A DNA stretch of 64,000 bases from Fimbriiglobus sp043785105 (lineage in GTDB: Bacteria > Planctomycetota > Planctomycetia > Gemmatales > Gemmataceae), in assembly GCA_043785105.1 (NCBI GenBank), contig JAYVXO010000257.1, positions 1 to 64,000 on the forward strand. The letters run 5' to 3'. Every line of letters begins with the position of its first letter. The first letter of the stretch is position 1. Of the stretch, positions 52,653-61,419 are shown in pieces. The notes below the pieces were generated by a model. That model saw only the letters and a list, made by a program, of their open reading frames with translations, did no database searches and was not told the DNA's origin. The position numbers and the translations under genes were made by a program.

Positions 52653-53948
52653 ATGTCAGCCGATAAAGCACCACCACCCAAGCTCGCAACCGCAGTCAAA
52701 GCCGCACCAGTTGTTGCAAAAGCGACACTGCCGCCGACCATGATCCTACCGGCAACCACTGCACCTGCCCCAGCCGCACCCGCAGCACCAACGGTCCCGG
52801 CGACCCCGGCGACGGCGGAACAAACCGGCTTGAAGCTGGCCGCTGCCGTGCAGGGTGAGCCGGCCGTGAACCAACTCTTCCGCACCGTGATGTTGCACGA
52901 AGGGTCCGACTTGCACCTGAAAGCCGGCCAACCGGGGATGATGCGGTTGCGGGGCGTCATTCAACACATGGCCACGAAGCCCTTGTCGCAGGACGACCTC
53001 GAAAAGTTGCTCTACACGATCCTGAGCGTGAAACAGCGCGAGGTTCTGGACGAAAAGGGGGGCGCCGACTTTGCCCACATCATCGGGTTCGATGAATGCC
53101 GCTTCCGCGTGAACATGTTCCGCCAACGCGGTAAGCTTGCCTTGGTCGCCCGCCGTGTGAGCACGAATATCCCGAGCTTTGAGCAACTCGGTCTGCCACC
53201 GGCCATCGAAACGTTGTGCCATTACGAACAAGGCATGGTCATTCTCGCCGGGGTGACCGGGTCTGGGAAAACGACCACGATTGCCTCGATGCTGGAGTAC
53301 ATCAACGGCCGCGAAGCGTTGCACATCCTCACGATTGAAGACCCGATCGAGTTCGTGTTTACGGACAAGATGTCGGTCATGAACCAGCGCGAAGTGTACT
53401 TGGACGTGTCCGATTGGCACATGGCCCTGAAGCACGCCGTGCGGCAAGACCCCGACATTATCCTGGTCGGGGAAATGCGCGACCAGGACACCTTTGAAGC
53501 CGGGATCCACGCCGCCGAAACGGGGCACGTGGTGTTCGGAACCATCCACGCTTCCTCGGCAGCCAGTACCATCAGCCGAATTCTCGACCTGTTCCCGCCG
53601 ACGATGCACCACGCCGTGCGGCAGAGCCTGGCGTTCAACTTGAAAGCGGTCGTGGCGCAAAAGCTGGTGCCCAGCATCCGGCCCGGCAAGCAACGGGTAC
53701 CGACCAACGAGATCATGATTATCAACCCGACGATCCGGGACTTGATCCTGAAGAGCAAAGACGACAAGTTCGCCGACGCGATCCGGATCGGGTTCATCGA
53801 AGGCATGGTGGACTTCACAGAAAACCTCCGCCAACTCGTCGATCGCGGCGACGTGGATAAAGCCACCGCCCTCGAATTCGCTCCCAACCCCGAGCAACTC
53901 AAAATGGCCCTCAAAGGCATCAAAGTCGCCGCCCCAGGGATTCTGTAA
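52653..53948 (+). CDS. pilT: PilT-type twitching ATPase
   Basis: A 431-residue hexameric ATPase that drives retraction of type IV pili. After an unusual Pro/Ala-rich N-terminal ~65 residues comes the PilT N-domain (LHEGSDLHLKAGQPGMMRL). Walker A is GVTGSGKTT (near 200), followed by the Asp box ILTIEDPIEFVF, Walker B ILVGEMRDQDT and the His box GHVVFGTIHASSA. The C-terminal region corresponds to the AIRNLIRE-like helix of PilT, here NPTIRDLILKSKDD. No other pilus gene lies adjacent; hisF is upstream. Confidence 0.92.
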   Translation: MSADKAPPPKLATAVKAAPVVAKATLPPTMILPATTAPAPAAPAAPTVPATPATAEQTGLKLAAAVQGEPAVNQLFRTVMLHEGSDLHLKAGQPGMMRLRGVIQHMATKPLSQDDLEKLLYTILSVKQREVLDEKGGADFAHIIGFDECRFRVNMFRQRGKLALVARRVSTNIPSFEQLGLPPAIETLCHYEQGMVILAGVTGSGKTTTIASMLEYINGREALHILTIEDPIEFVFTDKMSVMNQREVYLDVSDWHMALKHAVRQDPDIILVGEMRDQDTFEAGIHAAETGHVVFGTIHASSAASTISRILDLFPPTMHHAVRQSLAFNLKAVVAQKLVPSIRPGKQRVPTNEIMIINPTIRDLILKSKDDKFADAIRIGFIEGMVDFTENLRQLVDRGDVDKATALEFAPNPEQLKMALKGIKVAAPGIL

Positions 53949-54081
53949 CCGAAGTGGCGACGGCCTATGCCTCATCGTAGGTCGCGTCCCGCCCTCGTGA
54001 AACCTGCGATAAGGCGATGCGATGCATTGAACACAAGAAAAATCAAAAGGTGCCGCGATCGTTTGGGTTCGGCACGTCCGT

Positions 54082-55761
54082 TCATTCTTTCTTGAAGGCG
54101 TAGAGGGTATTCTCGGTCGCAATGTACAACACGCCGTCGGCGACGCACGGGGTGCCCCGGATCGGGACATCAAATTCCAACTTCATCCGAAGGTAGGTCA
54201 CCTCGACCTCATGCTTACGCTCCCGGATCTTCGCATTTGCCTCTTTTTTGTCCGCCGCCTCGAAATCGAGAGTGTCGATTCGTTTGGGGTGCTTGTCATG
54301 GCGGTAAACGAAGAGCTCTCCCGATTCCGTGCACATTAGCACTTTTCCGTCCACATAATACGGGGCGGACCAGATCGACGACTTGGTGTCGTGTTCCCAG
54401 TAGTGTTCCCCGGTCTTCGCGTTTAAGCAATGAACAAAGCCCTGCAATTCCGGCGCGTAAACGATCCCGTCCACGACGGCCACCGTGCTCATCGTCCGGC
54501 CGAACTTGAAGTCGCGTGGTGCCCACTTGCGGGTCTCGACCCCGCCGTAATGCCATGCGAGTGCCGACGACTGGTTCATGGCCGCGGCGGGGTCGAAGTT
54601 GTTCTGGATCGGGGTCACGTCGTGGTCCTTGTTGATGGCCCCAAACTTCACGGCGCGGGTCAAGTCGAGGCACCACAGGTGGCCAACCCCGGTGTAGTGT
54701 TCCGGGTCTTGGCCCACGCCGATAAAAAGCCGGTCGCCGACCACGACGGGGGCGGCAATGAAATCGTTCTTGTTACCCGTCCCGCCGAGTACGTATTTCG
54801 TCCCCTTCGGGTTGCCGTCGAACTTCCAGAGGAGCCGGCCGGACGCCGGGTCGAACCCCCGCAACCAGCCGTCGCCCCCAGGGAAGATCACCTGCGGGAC
54901 CGGGTCGGCGGCATAAGCCGGGCTGGCCCACTGGCCGTGCATAATGTTTTTGCCCGGCGAGTTGTCCGCCCAGAGGACTTTCCCGGTCCGCTTGTCCAGG
55001 CACAGGAAGCTCGGGGCGTCCGGGGCGGGGACGCGAATGTGTCCCTCGTCCACCCCGTTGCTGGTTTGGACGAAAAGCCGGTCGCCGACGATCAGCGGGC
55101 ACCCCGTCGCCATGTTGTGCGGAAAGACTTTCAACTCCTTAATCATGTCCAATTCCCAGATCACGTCCGCATCCGTCACCTGCTTGTACTTCTCGCCCTG
55201 GAACCCCTGGTTCCCGTCGGCGAAGCCGTTCGCATCCAGGCAAACCACCGTGCAGCGGTTGCTTACGTAATAGACCCGGTCCCCGTCGGCTGCGGGGATC
55301 GAGCACACGCCTTCCTGGGGCCAGTCGTTGACGGGGCCAGATGGGAGCTTGTCGTGAACGGATTGCCAGAGGAATTTCCCGGTGGCAGCGTCGAAGCACA
55401 TGACTACGCCCATGTCCAGCGGTACGAATTCCTTCACGTTTCGGTCAAACCTCTGATCGCGGTTGTTCCGCGGCCGCTCGTTGTTCGTGCCGACGTAGAC
55501 TTTACCCCCGGCGACAACGGGTTGGGCGTAACTCCTCGTGCCGAGGTCCGCCTTCCACAAGAGCGGTAACCCTTTTTCCGGGTTGATTACCCCCAGGACG
55601 CCACGGTCCTGGAAGTTGGCCATGTTGCGGCCGGGCGACCCGCCGTACATGGGCCAGGTCGCGTGTGGCGTCGGGTTGACTGGCGCGGGAGTTTGGAACG
55701 CCGCCCTTCCAACAGGAATCGTCACCAGGACGAGGAACATCAAGCAACGGGCCTTGTTCAT
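54082..55761 (-). CDS. Secreted PQQ-type beta-propeller protein
   Basis: A 559-residue exported protein with signal peptide MNKARCLMFLVLVTIPVGRA. It opens with ATWPMYGGSPGRNMANF, followed by repeated blades (AATGKFLWQSVHDKLP, KRTGKVLWADNSPG, PASGRLLWKFDGNPK, AKTGEHYWEHDT). It has many cysteines for an exported propeller (CFDAATG, CSIPAADG, CTVVCLDANG). No catalytic quinoprotein Asp/Cys-Cys set is clear, so an enzyme role is uncertain. Start 55761 is chosen for the leader. A short hairpin CACGAG/CTCGTG lies upstream at 55817-55833. Confidence 0.88.
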   Translation of the reverse strand: MNKARCLMFLVLVTIPVGRAAFQTPAPVNPTPHATWPMYGGSPGRNMANFQDRGVLGVINPEKGLPLLWKADLGTRSYAQPVVAGGKVYVGTNNERPRNNRDQRFDRNVKEFVPLDMGVVMCFDAATGKFLWQSVHDKLPSGPVNDWPQEGVCSIPAADGDRVYYVSNRCTVVCLDANGFADGNQGFQGEKYKQVTDADVIWELDMIKELKVFPHNMATGCPLIVGDRLFVQTSNGVDEGHIRVPAPDAPSFLCLDKRTGKVLWADNSPGKNIMHGQWASPAYAADPVPQVIFPGGDGWLRGFDPASGRLLWKFDGNPKGTKYVLGGTGNKNDFIAAPVVVGDRLFIGVGQDPEHYTGVGHLWCLDLTRAVKFGAINKDHDVTPIQNNFDPAAAMNQSSALAWHYGGVETRKWAPRDFKFGRTMSTVAVVDGIVYAPELQGFVHCLNAKTGEHYWEHDTKSSIWSAPYYVDGKVLMCTESGELFVYRHDKHPKRIDTLDFEAADKKEANAKIRERKHEVEVTYLRMKLEFDVPIRGTPCVADGVLYIATENTLYAFKKE

Positions 55762-55823
55762 GGCTTTCTCGAAAGGGTGTGCCGCTTGAGACCCAACGGG
55801 TGCGGGAGGGGAGCGACACGAGA

Positions 55824-56057
55824 TTATCTCGTGATAAGCCAAATACGCAAAGGAATAAAAATGAGTGAAGAGGAAAAGGCTTGGTCGGCGTGAGGTCTTC
55901 TATTCAGATGGTATTTGATGACAGCCGCCCAGACGGAGACGACGCTCAGATAAACCTCGTTGGTTGGATCCTGAATAGCCGCTTGAAATGTCAGCGGGAG
56001 CTTCGGATTCGCCGTGATGTACCAGAGGAAAACGTGGGTGTCCAGTAATAGCCTCAT
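55824..56057 (-). pseudogene. Truncated VapC (PIN) toxin
   Basis: The first ~55 residues are a good PIN N-terminus (MRLLLDTHVFLWYITANPKL, NEVYLSVVSVWAAVIKYHLN) with the first metal Asp. The sequence then breaks into an unrelated tail (RRPHADQAFSSSLIFIPLRI) and stops at residue 77, where about 125 are expected. The later acidic residues are missing, so it should be inactive. Its start overlaps the antitoxin stop by 4 bp. Confidence 0.75.
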
Positions 56058-56293
56058 CGGCCCTCGAAGTCTTTGAGAATCTCGTTGGGTAGTGGCGCGT
56101 CGAAGTCGTCGGGAACGGTGAATTCACCGGCACACAGGCCGAAGGGCCGTGGACCACTTGGCACGGGGTCAACAGGCCGCAGTTCAGCAATGGCGAGTCC
56201 ACCACGGACCACGACGAGGTGTTCACCGGCTTCTACACGGTCCAGCAATGCACCTGGGTTCTGCTGGAGTTCTTGCACGCTAACATTGCTCAT
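56054..56293 (-). CDS. Phd/YefM-type antitoxin
   Basis: A 79-residue protein with the family's DNA-binding start MSNVSVQELQQNPGALLDRV and EAGEHLVVVRGGLAIAELRP, then a toxin-binding tail. It pairs with the downstream, truncated VapC. It may persist as an autorepressor or by lack of counter-selection. Start 56293; the longer frame lacks support. Confidence 0.83.
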   Translation of the reverse strand: MSNVSVQELQQNPGALLDRVEAGEHLVVVRGGLAIAELRPVDPVPSGPRPFGLCAGEFTVPDDFDAPLPNEILKDFEGR

Positions 56294-56439
56294 GGAAACA
56301 TTGTACCATCGGGAACGGTTGTAGCACCACACACCTCGAACCGCGCCCCGTGCGGGCTTGTCCATCGGAGTCGGCATCCGTTTAACATCTGTTGCGGATG
56401 AATTGCTGGTTTCTCTCGTTTCGTTGTGAGGGGTTTCTC

Positions 56440-57462
56440 GTGGACGTGAGCTTGGCGGTGGTCGGGGCGACGGGGGCGGTGGGGGAATTGATTCGGCAGG
56501 TGCTTGTGGAACGCGGGTTCAAGCCGACAGCGATTAAGTTCCTGGCGTCCGAGAAATCCGTCGGCAAAACGATCGAGTTTCGCGGGAAATCGTACCACGT
56601 CGAGGCGATCACGGCGGAGGCGTTTGCGGGGGTGCAGATCGTCCTCAGCAGCACGCCGTCGTCTATCAGCAAGCAGTTCAGCCCCATCGCCGCCCAGCAC
56701 GGCGCGATCGTGATCGACAATTCGTCGGCGTGGCGGATGGACCCGGATTGCCCGCTCGTCGTGCCGGAAGTGAACGCCCACGAATTGCACAACGCCAAGA
56801 AGGGGATCGTTGCCAACCCGAACTGCGTGGCGATTCCACTGACCGTCGCCCTGAAGCCGCTGCACGACCTTGCGAAGCTGAAGCGGATCATCGTCAGCAC
56901 CTATCAATCCTCGTCCGGCAAGGGTACCACGGGCTTGGTTGATTTTGATGCCCAACTGAAAGCCTACGTCAGTGGGCAACCCGTGCCGAAGCCGACGGCG
57001 CACCGGGCACAACTGGCGGGGAACGTCATCACGCTCGATTGGACGCTCGACGCCAACGGTTACACCGAGGAAGAAAACAAGGTCATCAACGAGACGCAAA
57101 AGATTTTCGGCGACAAGACGATTGGCGTCTCGCCGACGTGCGTGCGGGTGCCGGTGAAGGTCTCGCACAGCGAGTCGATCAACGTCGAGTTTGAACGGCC
57201 GATCACCGTGGAAGCCGCGAAGCGGGCGTTGGCGGACGCGCCGGGCGTCGTGTTAATGGACGAACTGAATGGCGAATTCCCGCAACCGATCCACGCCACC
57301 GGCACCGATCACACCTACGTCGGTCGAGTCCGCCAAGACCCGTCCAACCCGAACGCGCTGAACCTCTGGGTCGTCGCGGACAACCTCCGCAAAGGGGCGG
57401 CGACGAACGCGGTGCAATGTGCCGTCGAACTCGTGAAACGCGGCATCGTCCGCAGTAAGTAA
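56440..57462 (+). CDS. asd: Aspartate-semialdehyde dehydrogenase
   Basis: A 340-residue NADP enzyme reducing aspartyl phosphate to the semialdehyde, on the route to lysine, threonine, methionine and diaminopimelate. Landmarks: VVGATGAVGELIRQVL at the N-terminus, VIDNSSAWRMDPDCPLVVPE, ANPNCVAIPL with the catalytic Cys, and the HSESINVEF region of the active site. GTG 56440 preceded by GAGGGG is preferred to an upstream ATG 56392, which adds an unusual leader. A half family-2 repeat (57466-57490) separates it from truA. Confidence 0.93.
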   Translation: MDVSLAVVGATGAVGELIRQVLVERGFKPTAIKFLASEKSVGKTIEFRGKSYHVEAITAEAFAGVQIVLSSTPSSISKQFSPIAAQHGAIVIDNSSAWRMDPDCPLVVPEVNAHELHNAKKGIVANPNCVAIPLTVALKPLHDLAKLKRIIVSTYQSSSGKGTTGLVDFDAQLKAYVSGQPVPKPTAHRAQLAGNVITLDWTLDANGYTEEENKVINETQKIFGDKTIGVSPTCVRVPVKVSHSESINVEFERPITVEAAKRALADAPGVVLMDELNGEFPQPIHATGTDHTYVGRVRQDPSNPNALNLWVVADNLRKGAATNAVQCAVELVKRGIVRSK

Positions 57463-57508
57463 GAATTTTCTCACGCAGAGACGCGGAGACACGTTTTAGA
57501 ACATCCAC

Positions 57509-58273
57509 TTGCGTAACTACCGTATCATCGTCCGTTACGACGGCACCGAGTTTCTGGGCTGGCAGACGCAGCCGGGGTACCGCACGGTGCAAGAGACGAT
57601 CCAAAACGCGATCGGCGTTATCACGCAAGAATCGCGGGTTCGACTCAACGCCAGTGGTCGCACCGATGCCGGGGTTCACGCCGTCGGGCAGGTGGCGAAC
57701 TTTTACAGCGTGTCGAAACTGTCCGGCCCTGTGTTGGTCAAAGCCATCAACGCGAACCTGCCGGACGACGTGTGCGTGCGGCTGTGCGATGTCGTGCCGC
57801 AATCGTTCTGTGCGAACAAGGACGCGCTGCGAAAGATGTATCGGTATGTGATTACCGATGCGAGAATGCACGACCCGTTTCTATGCCGGTTCGCCGACCA
57901 CTGCCGCAAACCGCTCGACACGGATGCCATGATCCTGGCGGCACAGTACCTGCTGGGGCGCCATGATTTCCGGAGTTTTGAGACGAAGTGGCCCAACCGG
58001 CTCAGCAGCATCCGCACCATCACCCATGCCAGTGTGATTCGCATCGGCGAAACGATTTGGATTGATGTGGAAGCCACTGGCTTCCTGTACAACATGGTCC
58101 GCGCGATCGCCGGAACACTGGTGAAAGTGGGTCGCCACGAGTGGCCGCCGGAACACGTCGCGCGCATCATCGCCCGCCAAGACCGCCGTGAAGCCGGCCC
58201 GAACGCCCCACCGCAAGGGCTGTTTTTAATGCGTGTGACCTACCCCAAACACCTCGAAGCCGCTGCACTATGA
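57509..58273 (+). CDS. truA: tRNA pseudouridine synthase A
   Basis: A 254-residue enzyme that makes pseudouridine at positions 38-40 of tRNA anticodon arms. It has RIIVRYDGTEFLGWQTQPG, the catalytic Asp in ASGRTDAGVHAVGQVA, and DVEATGFLYNMVRAIAGTL. The likely start is TTG 57509, since MRNYRIIVRYDG matches family N-termini and no ATG is available. The stop overlaps the aroA start (ATGA), which implies translational coupling. Confidence 0.94.
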   Translation: MRNYRIIVRYDGTEFLGWQTQPGYRTVQETIQNAIGVITQESRVRLNASGRTDAGVHAVGQVANFYSVSKLSGPVLVKAINANLPDDVCVRLCDVVPQSFCANKDALRKMYRYVITDARMHDPFLCRFADHCRKPLDTDAMILAAQYLLGRHDFRSFETKWPNRLSSIRTITHASVIRIGETIWIDVEATGFLYNMVRAIAGTLVKVGRHEWPPEHVARIIARQDRREAGPNAPPQGLFLMRVTYPKHLEAAAL

Positions 58274-59565
58274 TTCTGTACCCCAATCAATTGCCGATTA
58301 CGCCGCTCACCAGTCGTGTCGATGCAACCGTCACTGTCCCCGGTAGCAAAAGCATCACCAACCGGGCACTGGTGCTGGCAGCACTGGCGAGTCGCAACGG
58401 GCCATGCGAACTCGAAGGCGTGCTGCAAAGTGAAGACACCGAAGTGATGGTCGATTGCCTCACGCGCCTCGGGTTTGATGTGCATGTCGATTGGTCCGCG
58501 TGTCGCATCACGCTGAATCCGAACAACTCAGGGCGCCTAATCCCCGCGAAGAATGCCGACCTATTCGTCGGCAACTCCGGCACCACGATTCGATTCCTGA
58601 CGGCGATGGTCGCACTAGGGCAGGGGACGTATCGTCTCGATGGCATTCCGCGAATGCGAGAACGGCCCATTCAGGACTTACTGGATACGTTGGAACAACT
58701 CGGCGTCGATGTGAAAAGCGAAACGAGCAACGGCTGCCCGCCCGTGGTGGTCAATGCACACGGTTTGCGTGGCGGAGCGGTGAAGGTCAAAGCGAACATT
58801 AGTAGCCAATTCCTGAGCGGGTTGTTACTGGCGGCGCCGTTCGCCACGGCAGAGACGACGCTCGAAATCGTCGGCACGCTGGTCTCCGAACCCTACGTCG
58901 AGATGACCATTGCGATGCTCAAGGCGTTCAACCTCACCGTGAATCGGGACGCCGCCGGGCGGTTCGTGATCCCCGGCAACCAACAGATTCACCGCGAGCA
59001 ATACGCCATCGAACCGGATGCGTCGTCGGCGTCGTACTTTTGGGCGATGGCCGCGATCACCGGCGGTCGGGTCACGGTAAAGGGGCTAACCCGGAAGTCG
59101 TTGCAAGGGGATGTCCACTTCGTGGACATTCTTCAACAAATGGGTTGTCATGTTGAAGAATCGGGCGATGCGATTACGGTTCACGGCAGTTCACTGCAAG
59201 GTGTTGATGTGGACATGAACGCGATCAGTGACACCGTGATGACACTGGCCGCAGTCGCCTGCTTCGCCGACGGCCCGACGCGGATTCGCAACGTCGCCCA
59301 CATCCGCCATAAAGAAACCGACCGCATCGCAGCACTCGCAACTGAGCTTCGCAAACTGGGTGCGGGTGTGGACGAGTACGAAGACGGCTTGCAAATCACC
59401 CCGCAACCGCTCACGGGGTGTGCGGTCGATACGTACAACGATCACCGCATGGCGATGAGCTTGGCATTGATCGGGCTGATGGTGACGGGCGTGGTGGTGA
59501 ACAATCCGGGGTGCGTGGCGAAGACGTATCCGGGGTTTTGGCAGGATTTGAAGAAAGCCCAGTGA
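58270..59565 (+). CDS. aroA: 3-phosphoshikimate 1-carboxyvinyltransferase (EPSP synthase)
   Basis: A 431-residue shikimate-pathway enzyme joining PEP to shikimate-3-phosphate. Landmarks: VPGSKSITNRALVLAALA, FVGNSGTTIRFLTAMVALG, RERPIQDLLDTLEQLG, and HKETDRIAALATELRKLGAG with DTYNDHRMAMSLAL. The active-site motif NSGTT carries no obvious substitution. It is coupled to truA. The last codons (KKAQ) are part of a direct repeat with the terminator arm just after the stop. Confidence 0.95.
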   Translation: MILYPNQLPITPLTSRVDATVTVPGSKSITNRALVLAALASRNGPCELEGVLQSEDTEVMVDCLTRLGFDVHVDWSACRITLNPNNSGRLIPAKNADLFVGNSGTTIRFLTAMVALGQGTYRLDGIPRMRERPIQDLLDTLEQLGVDVKSETSNGCPPVVVNAHGLRGGAVKVKANISSQFLSGLLLAAPFATAETTLEIVGTLVSEPYVEMTIAMLKAFNLTVNRDAAGRFVIPGNQQIHREQYAIEPDASSASYFWAMAAITGGRVTVKGLTRKSLQGDVHFVDILQQMGCHVEESGDAITVHGSSLQGVDVDMNAISDTVMTLAAVACFADGPTRIRNVAHIRHKETDRIAALATELRKLGAGVDEYEDGLQITPQPLTGCAVDTYNDHRMAMSLALIGLMVTGVVVNNPGCVAKTYPGFWQDLKKAQ

Positions 59566-59570
59566 GGAAG

Positions 59571-59600
59571 AAAGCCCAGTGATGATTATCACTGGGCTTT
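59571..59600. terminator. Perfect hairpin, AAAGCCCA family, after aroA
   Basis: AAAGCCCAGTGAT and ATCACTGGGCTTT pair around GATT and are followed by TGGGGGG. The left arm duplicates the last bases of aroA (AAGAAAGCCCAGTGA occurs twice at 59551-59583). It also serves the convergent small gene 59608-59874. Confidence 0.8.
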
Positions 59601-59607
59601 TGGGGGG

Positions 59608-59874
59608 TTATTTCTTCTCGGCCTTGGGTTTCGGCGGGGCTTTCTTCTTCGGCTCTTTGGCTTCTTTCGGAGCTTTGGGTTCGGCCTTCGGCTTTGCGGG
59701 TGCTGCCGTTGCGGACTTCAAGGAGGCTTCCGTCCAGGATGGCGTCAGCCGCTTGATCTTGGCGAGGATCAGTGTCCGGGCTTCGCCGGTGGCGGTTTCG
59801 AGTTTCGCCTTCCACTTGTGCATTTTCTTTTTGCGGTGGTAACGCCGTCTCAGTTCCATCTGCCGATCAATCAT
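59608..59874 (-). CDS. Small Lys/Ala/Pro-rich basic protein (DUF6800-like)
   Basis: An 88-residue very basic protein: MIDRQMELRRRYHRKKKMHK then a helix LETATGEARTLILAKIKRL and a Lys/Ala/Pro tail with repeated PKAEPKAPKEAKEPKKK units. It resembles small planctomycetal DUF6800-type proteins and the tails of nucleic-acid-binding proteins. GGAG precedes ATG 59874 at 6 nt. Function unknown; DNA or RNA binding is a guess from charge. Confidence 0.7.
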   Translation of the reverse strand: MIDRQMELRRRYHRKKKMHKWKAKLETATGEARTLILAKIKRLTPSWTEASLKSATAAPAKPKAEPKAPKEAKEPKKKAPPKPKAEKK

Positions 59875-59983
59875 TACTTGCTCCACGGATAATCGCAGTT
59901 CACAACCGTAAGACAAGCATATCTGGCGAGAGGATTTCCGACAACCCACACCCTTGGGATGAGTGAAGTGCCAGAGTGTGAGC

Positions 59984-60032
59984 GTGGAGAGTGGAGAGTG
60001 GAGAGTGGAGAGTGGAGAGTGGAGAGTGGAGA
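59984..60032. repeat. Seven perfect GTGGAGA heptamers forming a ribosome site
   Basis: Seven tandem GTGGAGA units end 6 bp before ATG 60039. The last unit supplies a GGAGA Shine-Dalgarno at 60028-60032. Upstream units offer further ribosome sites at 7 bp steps. It is related to the GTGGATA array at 36610-36651. Confidence 0.9.
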
Positions 60033-60038
60033 GTAGCA

Positions 60039-60479
60039 ATGGGCATACTGAATTGGTTGCGCCGAAACTTGCTGTACGACCGTGACGAGGACTATTTCCC
60101 CGATTGTCAGTTGTTTCTCGACGATCGGGACGCATTGCTTGAAGCCTTTCATCAAGCGGCGATTGCGGCAGGGAAGCCACGCGGATTGCGTTGGGTCTCG
60201 GTGGAGCCGGTTGCGGAGCCGGTTTTCGTGTTGGACAACCTGGATGGTTTGCTACTGGTACTCTGGCCACTTAACGTGGAGTTTGAGCCGGTGCCGAATT
60301 CCGAGATGGAAGATGTCCCACAAGCAACCGGGTCACGGGGGGTGATCGCAACGTTCAGTTGCAAAAGGCGTCGATGGCAGACAAACGGTTACGGCGTCTT
60401 TAACATGTCAATCGAGAAGATTATCGGTGGAGGAATACTTCTCAGTCGCATCGACTTTAATCCACATCGAACAACATAA
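60039..60479 (+). CDS. Hypothetical protein expressed from a heptamer-array leader
   Basis: A 146-residue protein: MGILNWLRRNLLYDRDEDYF, then a mixed alpha/beta body (EAFHQAAIAAGKPRGLRWVS, LLLVLWPLNVEFEPVP) and a basic C-terminus. No signal peptide or known family. The start is set by the GGAGA of the heptamer array. The last 23 bp overlap the 3' end of the convergent WD40 gene. It seems intact and is probably planctomycete-specific. Confidence 0.65.
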   Translation: MGILNWLRRNLLYDRDEDYFPDCQLFLDDRDALLEAFHQAAIAAGKPRGLRWVSVEPVAEPVFVLDNLDGLLLVLWPLNVEFEPVPNSEMEDVPQATGSRGVIATFSCKRRRWQTNGYGVFNMSIEKIIGGGILLSRIDFNPHRTT

Positions 60480-61341
60480 TGGTGCCGGTGTCACCACCGA
60501 CGGCGAGGCGGAGGCTGTCCGGGCTGAATGCAAGTGTGATGACTTTGCCGATCGGCCAGACGTAACACGCCCGTTCGGTTCCGGTGTTTGCGTCCCAAAA
60601 GCGGACGGTGCCGTCCCAACTTCCGGTTGCCAGGATGTGGCCATCGGGGCTGAAGGCGATGCTTGTGACCGCACCCTTGTGGCCAATTAGCTGGACTCGT
60701 TCTTGGCGGCTCGGTAGGTGGAAAAGTTTGCCGCTCCATTCGACTGCGACGGCCAGCCATTCGCCGTCGGGGTGCAACGAAAGGCTCGTGGCGTTGTGCG
60801 GCAAGTTGAACCGGATCGGCTCCGGTTTACCGATGTCCCAGACGGCGATTTTGCGGCCCCACTCGGCCCACGCCACCAATCGCTTGGTGGGCAACACGCT
60901 GATGGCCCGCACACCTTGGCCCGCCCGAAATTGTGGTTCGCGGTACCGTTGGGTGGTCATGTCCCACAGCATCAGCATCCCCGAATCAGGCTTCACCCGA
61001 TCCCCGGCACCGACGACCAGGAGTTCGGGCGTTAGAAATCGCAGTGCCGTGACGCTGGTGGGCTTGCCAGTGGGGTTAAAAATGGCGAACGTGCCGTCGG
61101 CCCGCTCCCGTCGGCCCAACCAACCCATGCCGCCACCGACCACGAACGCGAGACCTTCGGGGTGAAACTCGATGGCATTGATGGATGTGGTTAGTTCTGG
61201 ATCGGTCGGCAGTTCTTCGGGAATCTCCGTGCCGTACCAGATGCCGACCATGCCGCTCTTCGTGCCGCTGGCGAGGCGTTGGCCGTCCGGCGAGAACGCG
61301 AGCGCCGTGACGGGTGAAACGTGGCCTTCCAACAACAACAT
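60457..61341 (-). CDS. WD40 repeat protein
   Basis: A 294-residue protein composed of WD40 blades: GHVSPVTALAFSPDGQRLAS, a less regular middle, then GHKGAVTSIAFSPDGHILAT with GSWDGTVRFWDANTG and VITLAFSPDSLRLAVGGDTG. There is no signal peptide, so it is likely a cytosolic scaffold; about six blades can be counted. The 3' end overlaps the convergent gene by 23 bp. Partners are unknown. Confidence 0.87.
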   Translation of the reverse strand: MLLLEGHVSPVTALAFSPDGQRLASGTKSGMVGIWYGTEIPEELPTDPELTTSINAIEFHPEGLAFVVGGGMGWLGRRERADGTFAIFNPTGKPTSVTALRFLTPELLVVGAGDRVKPDSGMLMLWDMTTQRYREPQFRAGQGVRAISVLPTKRLVAWAEWGRKIAVWDIGKPEPIRFNLPHNATSLSLHPDGEWLAVAVEWSGKLFHLPSRQERVQLIGHKGAVTSIAFSPDGHILATGSWDGTVRFWDANTGTERACYVWPIGKVITLAFSPDSLRLAVGGDTGTIMLFDVD

Positions 61342-61419
61342 GGCGTCATCCGTGATTCGGAAACCGGGTCTGCTAGAATTGTATGCGTCACGTGTCGCGG
61401 ATTTCTCACGGGTTCGATT

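Noticed and set aside
52746..54173. 475-codon minus-strand open frame opposite pilT
   Set aside because: It is a GC-rich shadow of pilT, with no protein family pattern and His/Arg/Val-rich composition typical of antisense frames.
54430..55569. 379-codon plus-strand open frame opposite the PQQ gene
   Set aside because: Shadow frame; the minus-strand gene has a signal peptide and regular propeller blades.
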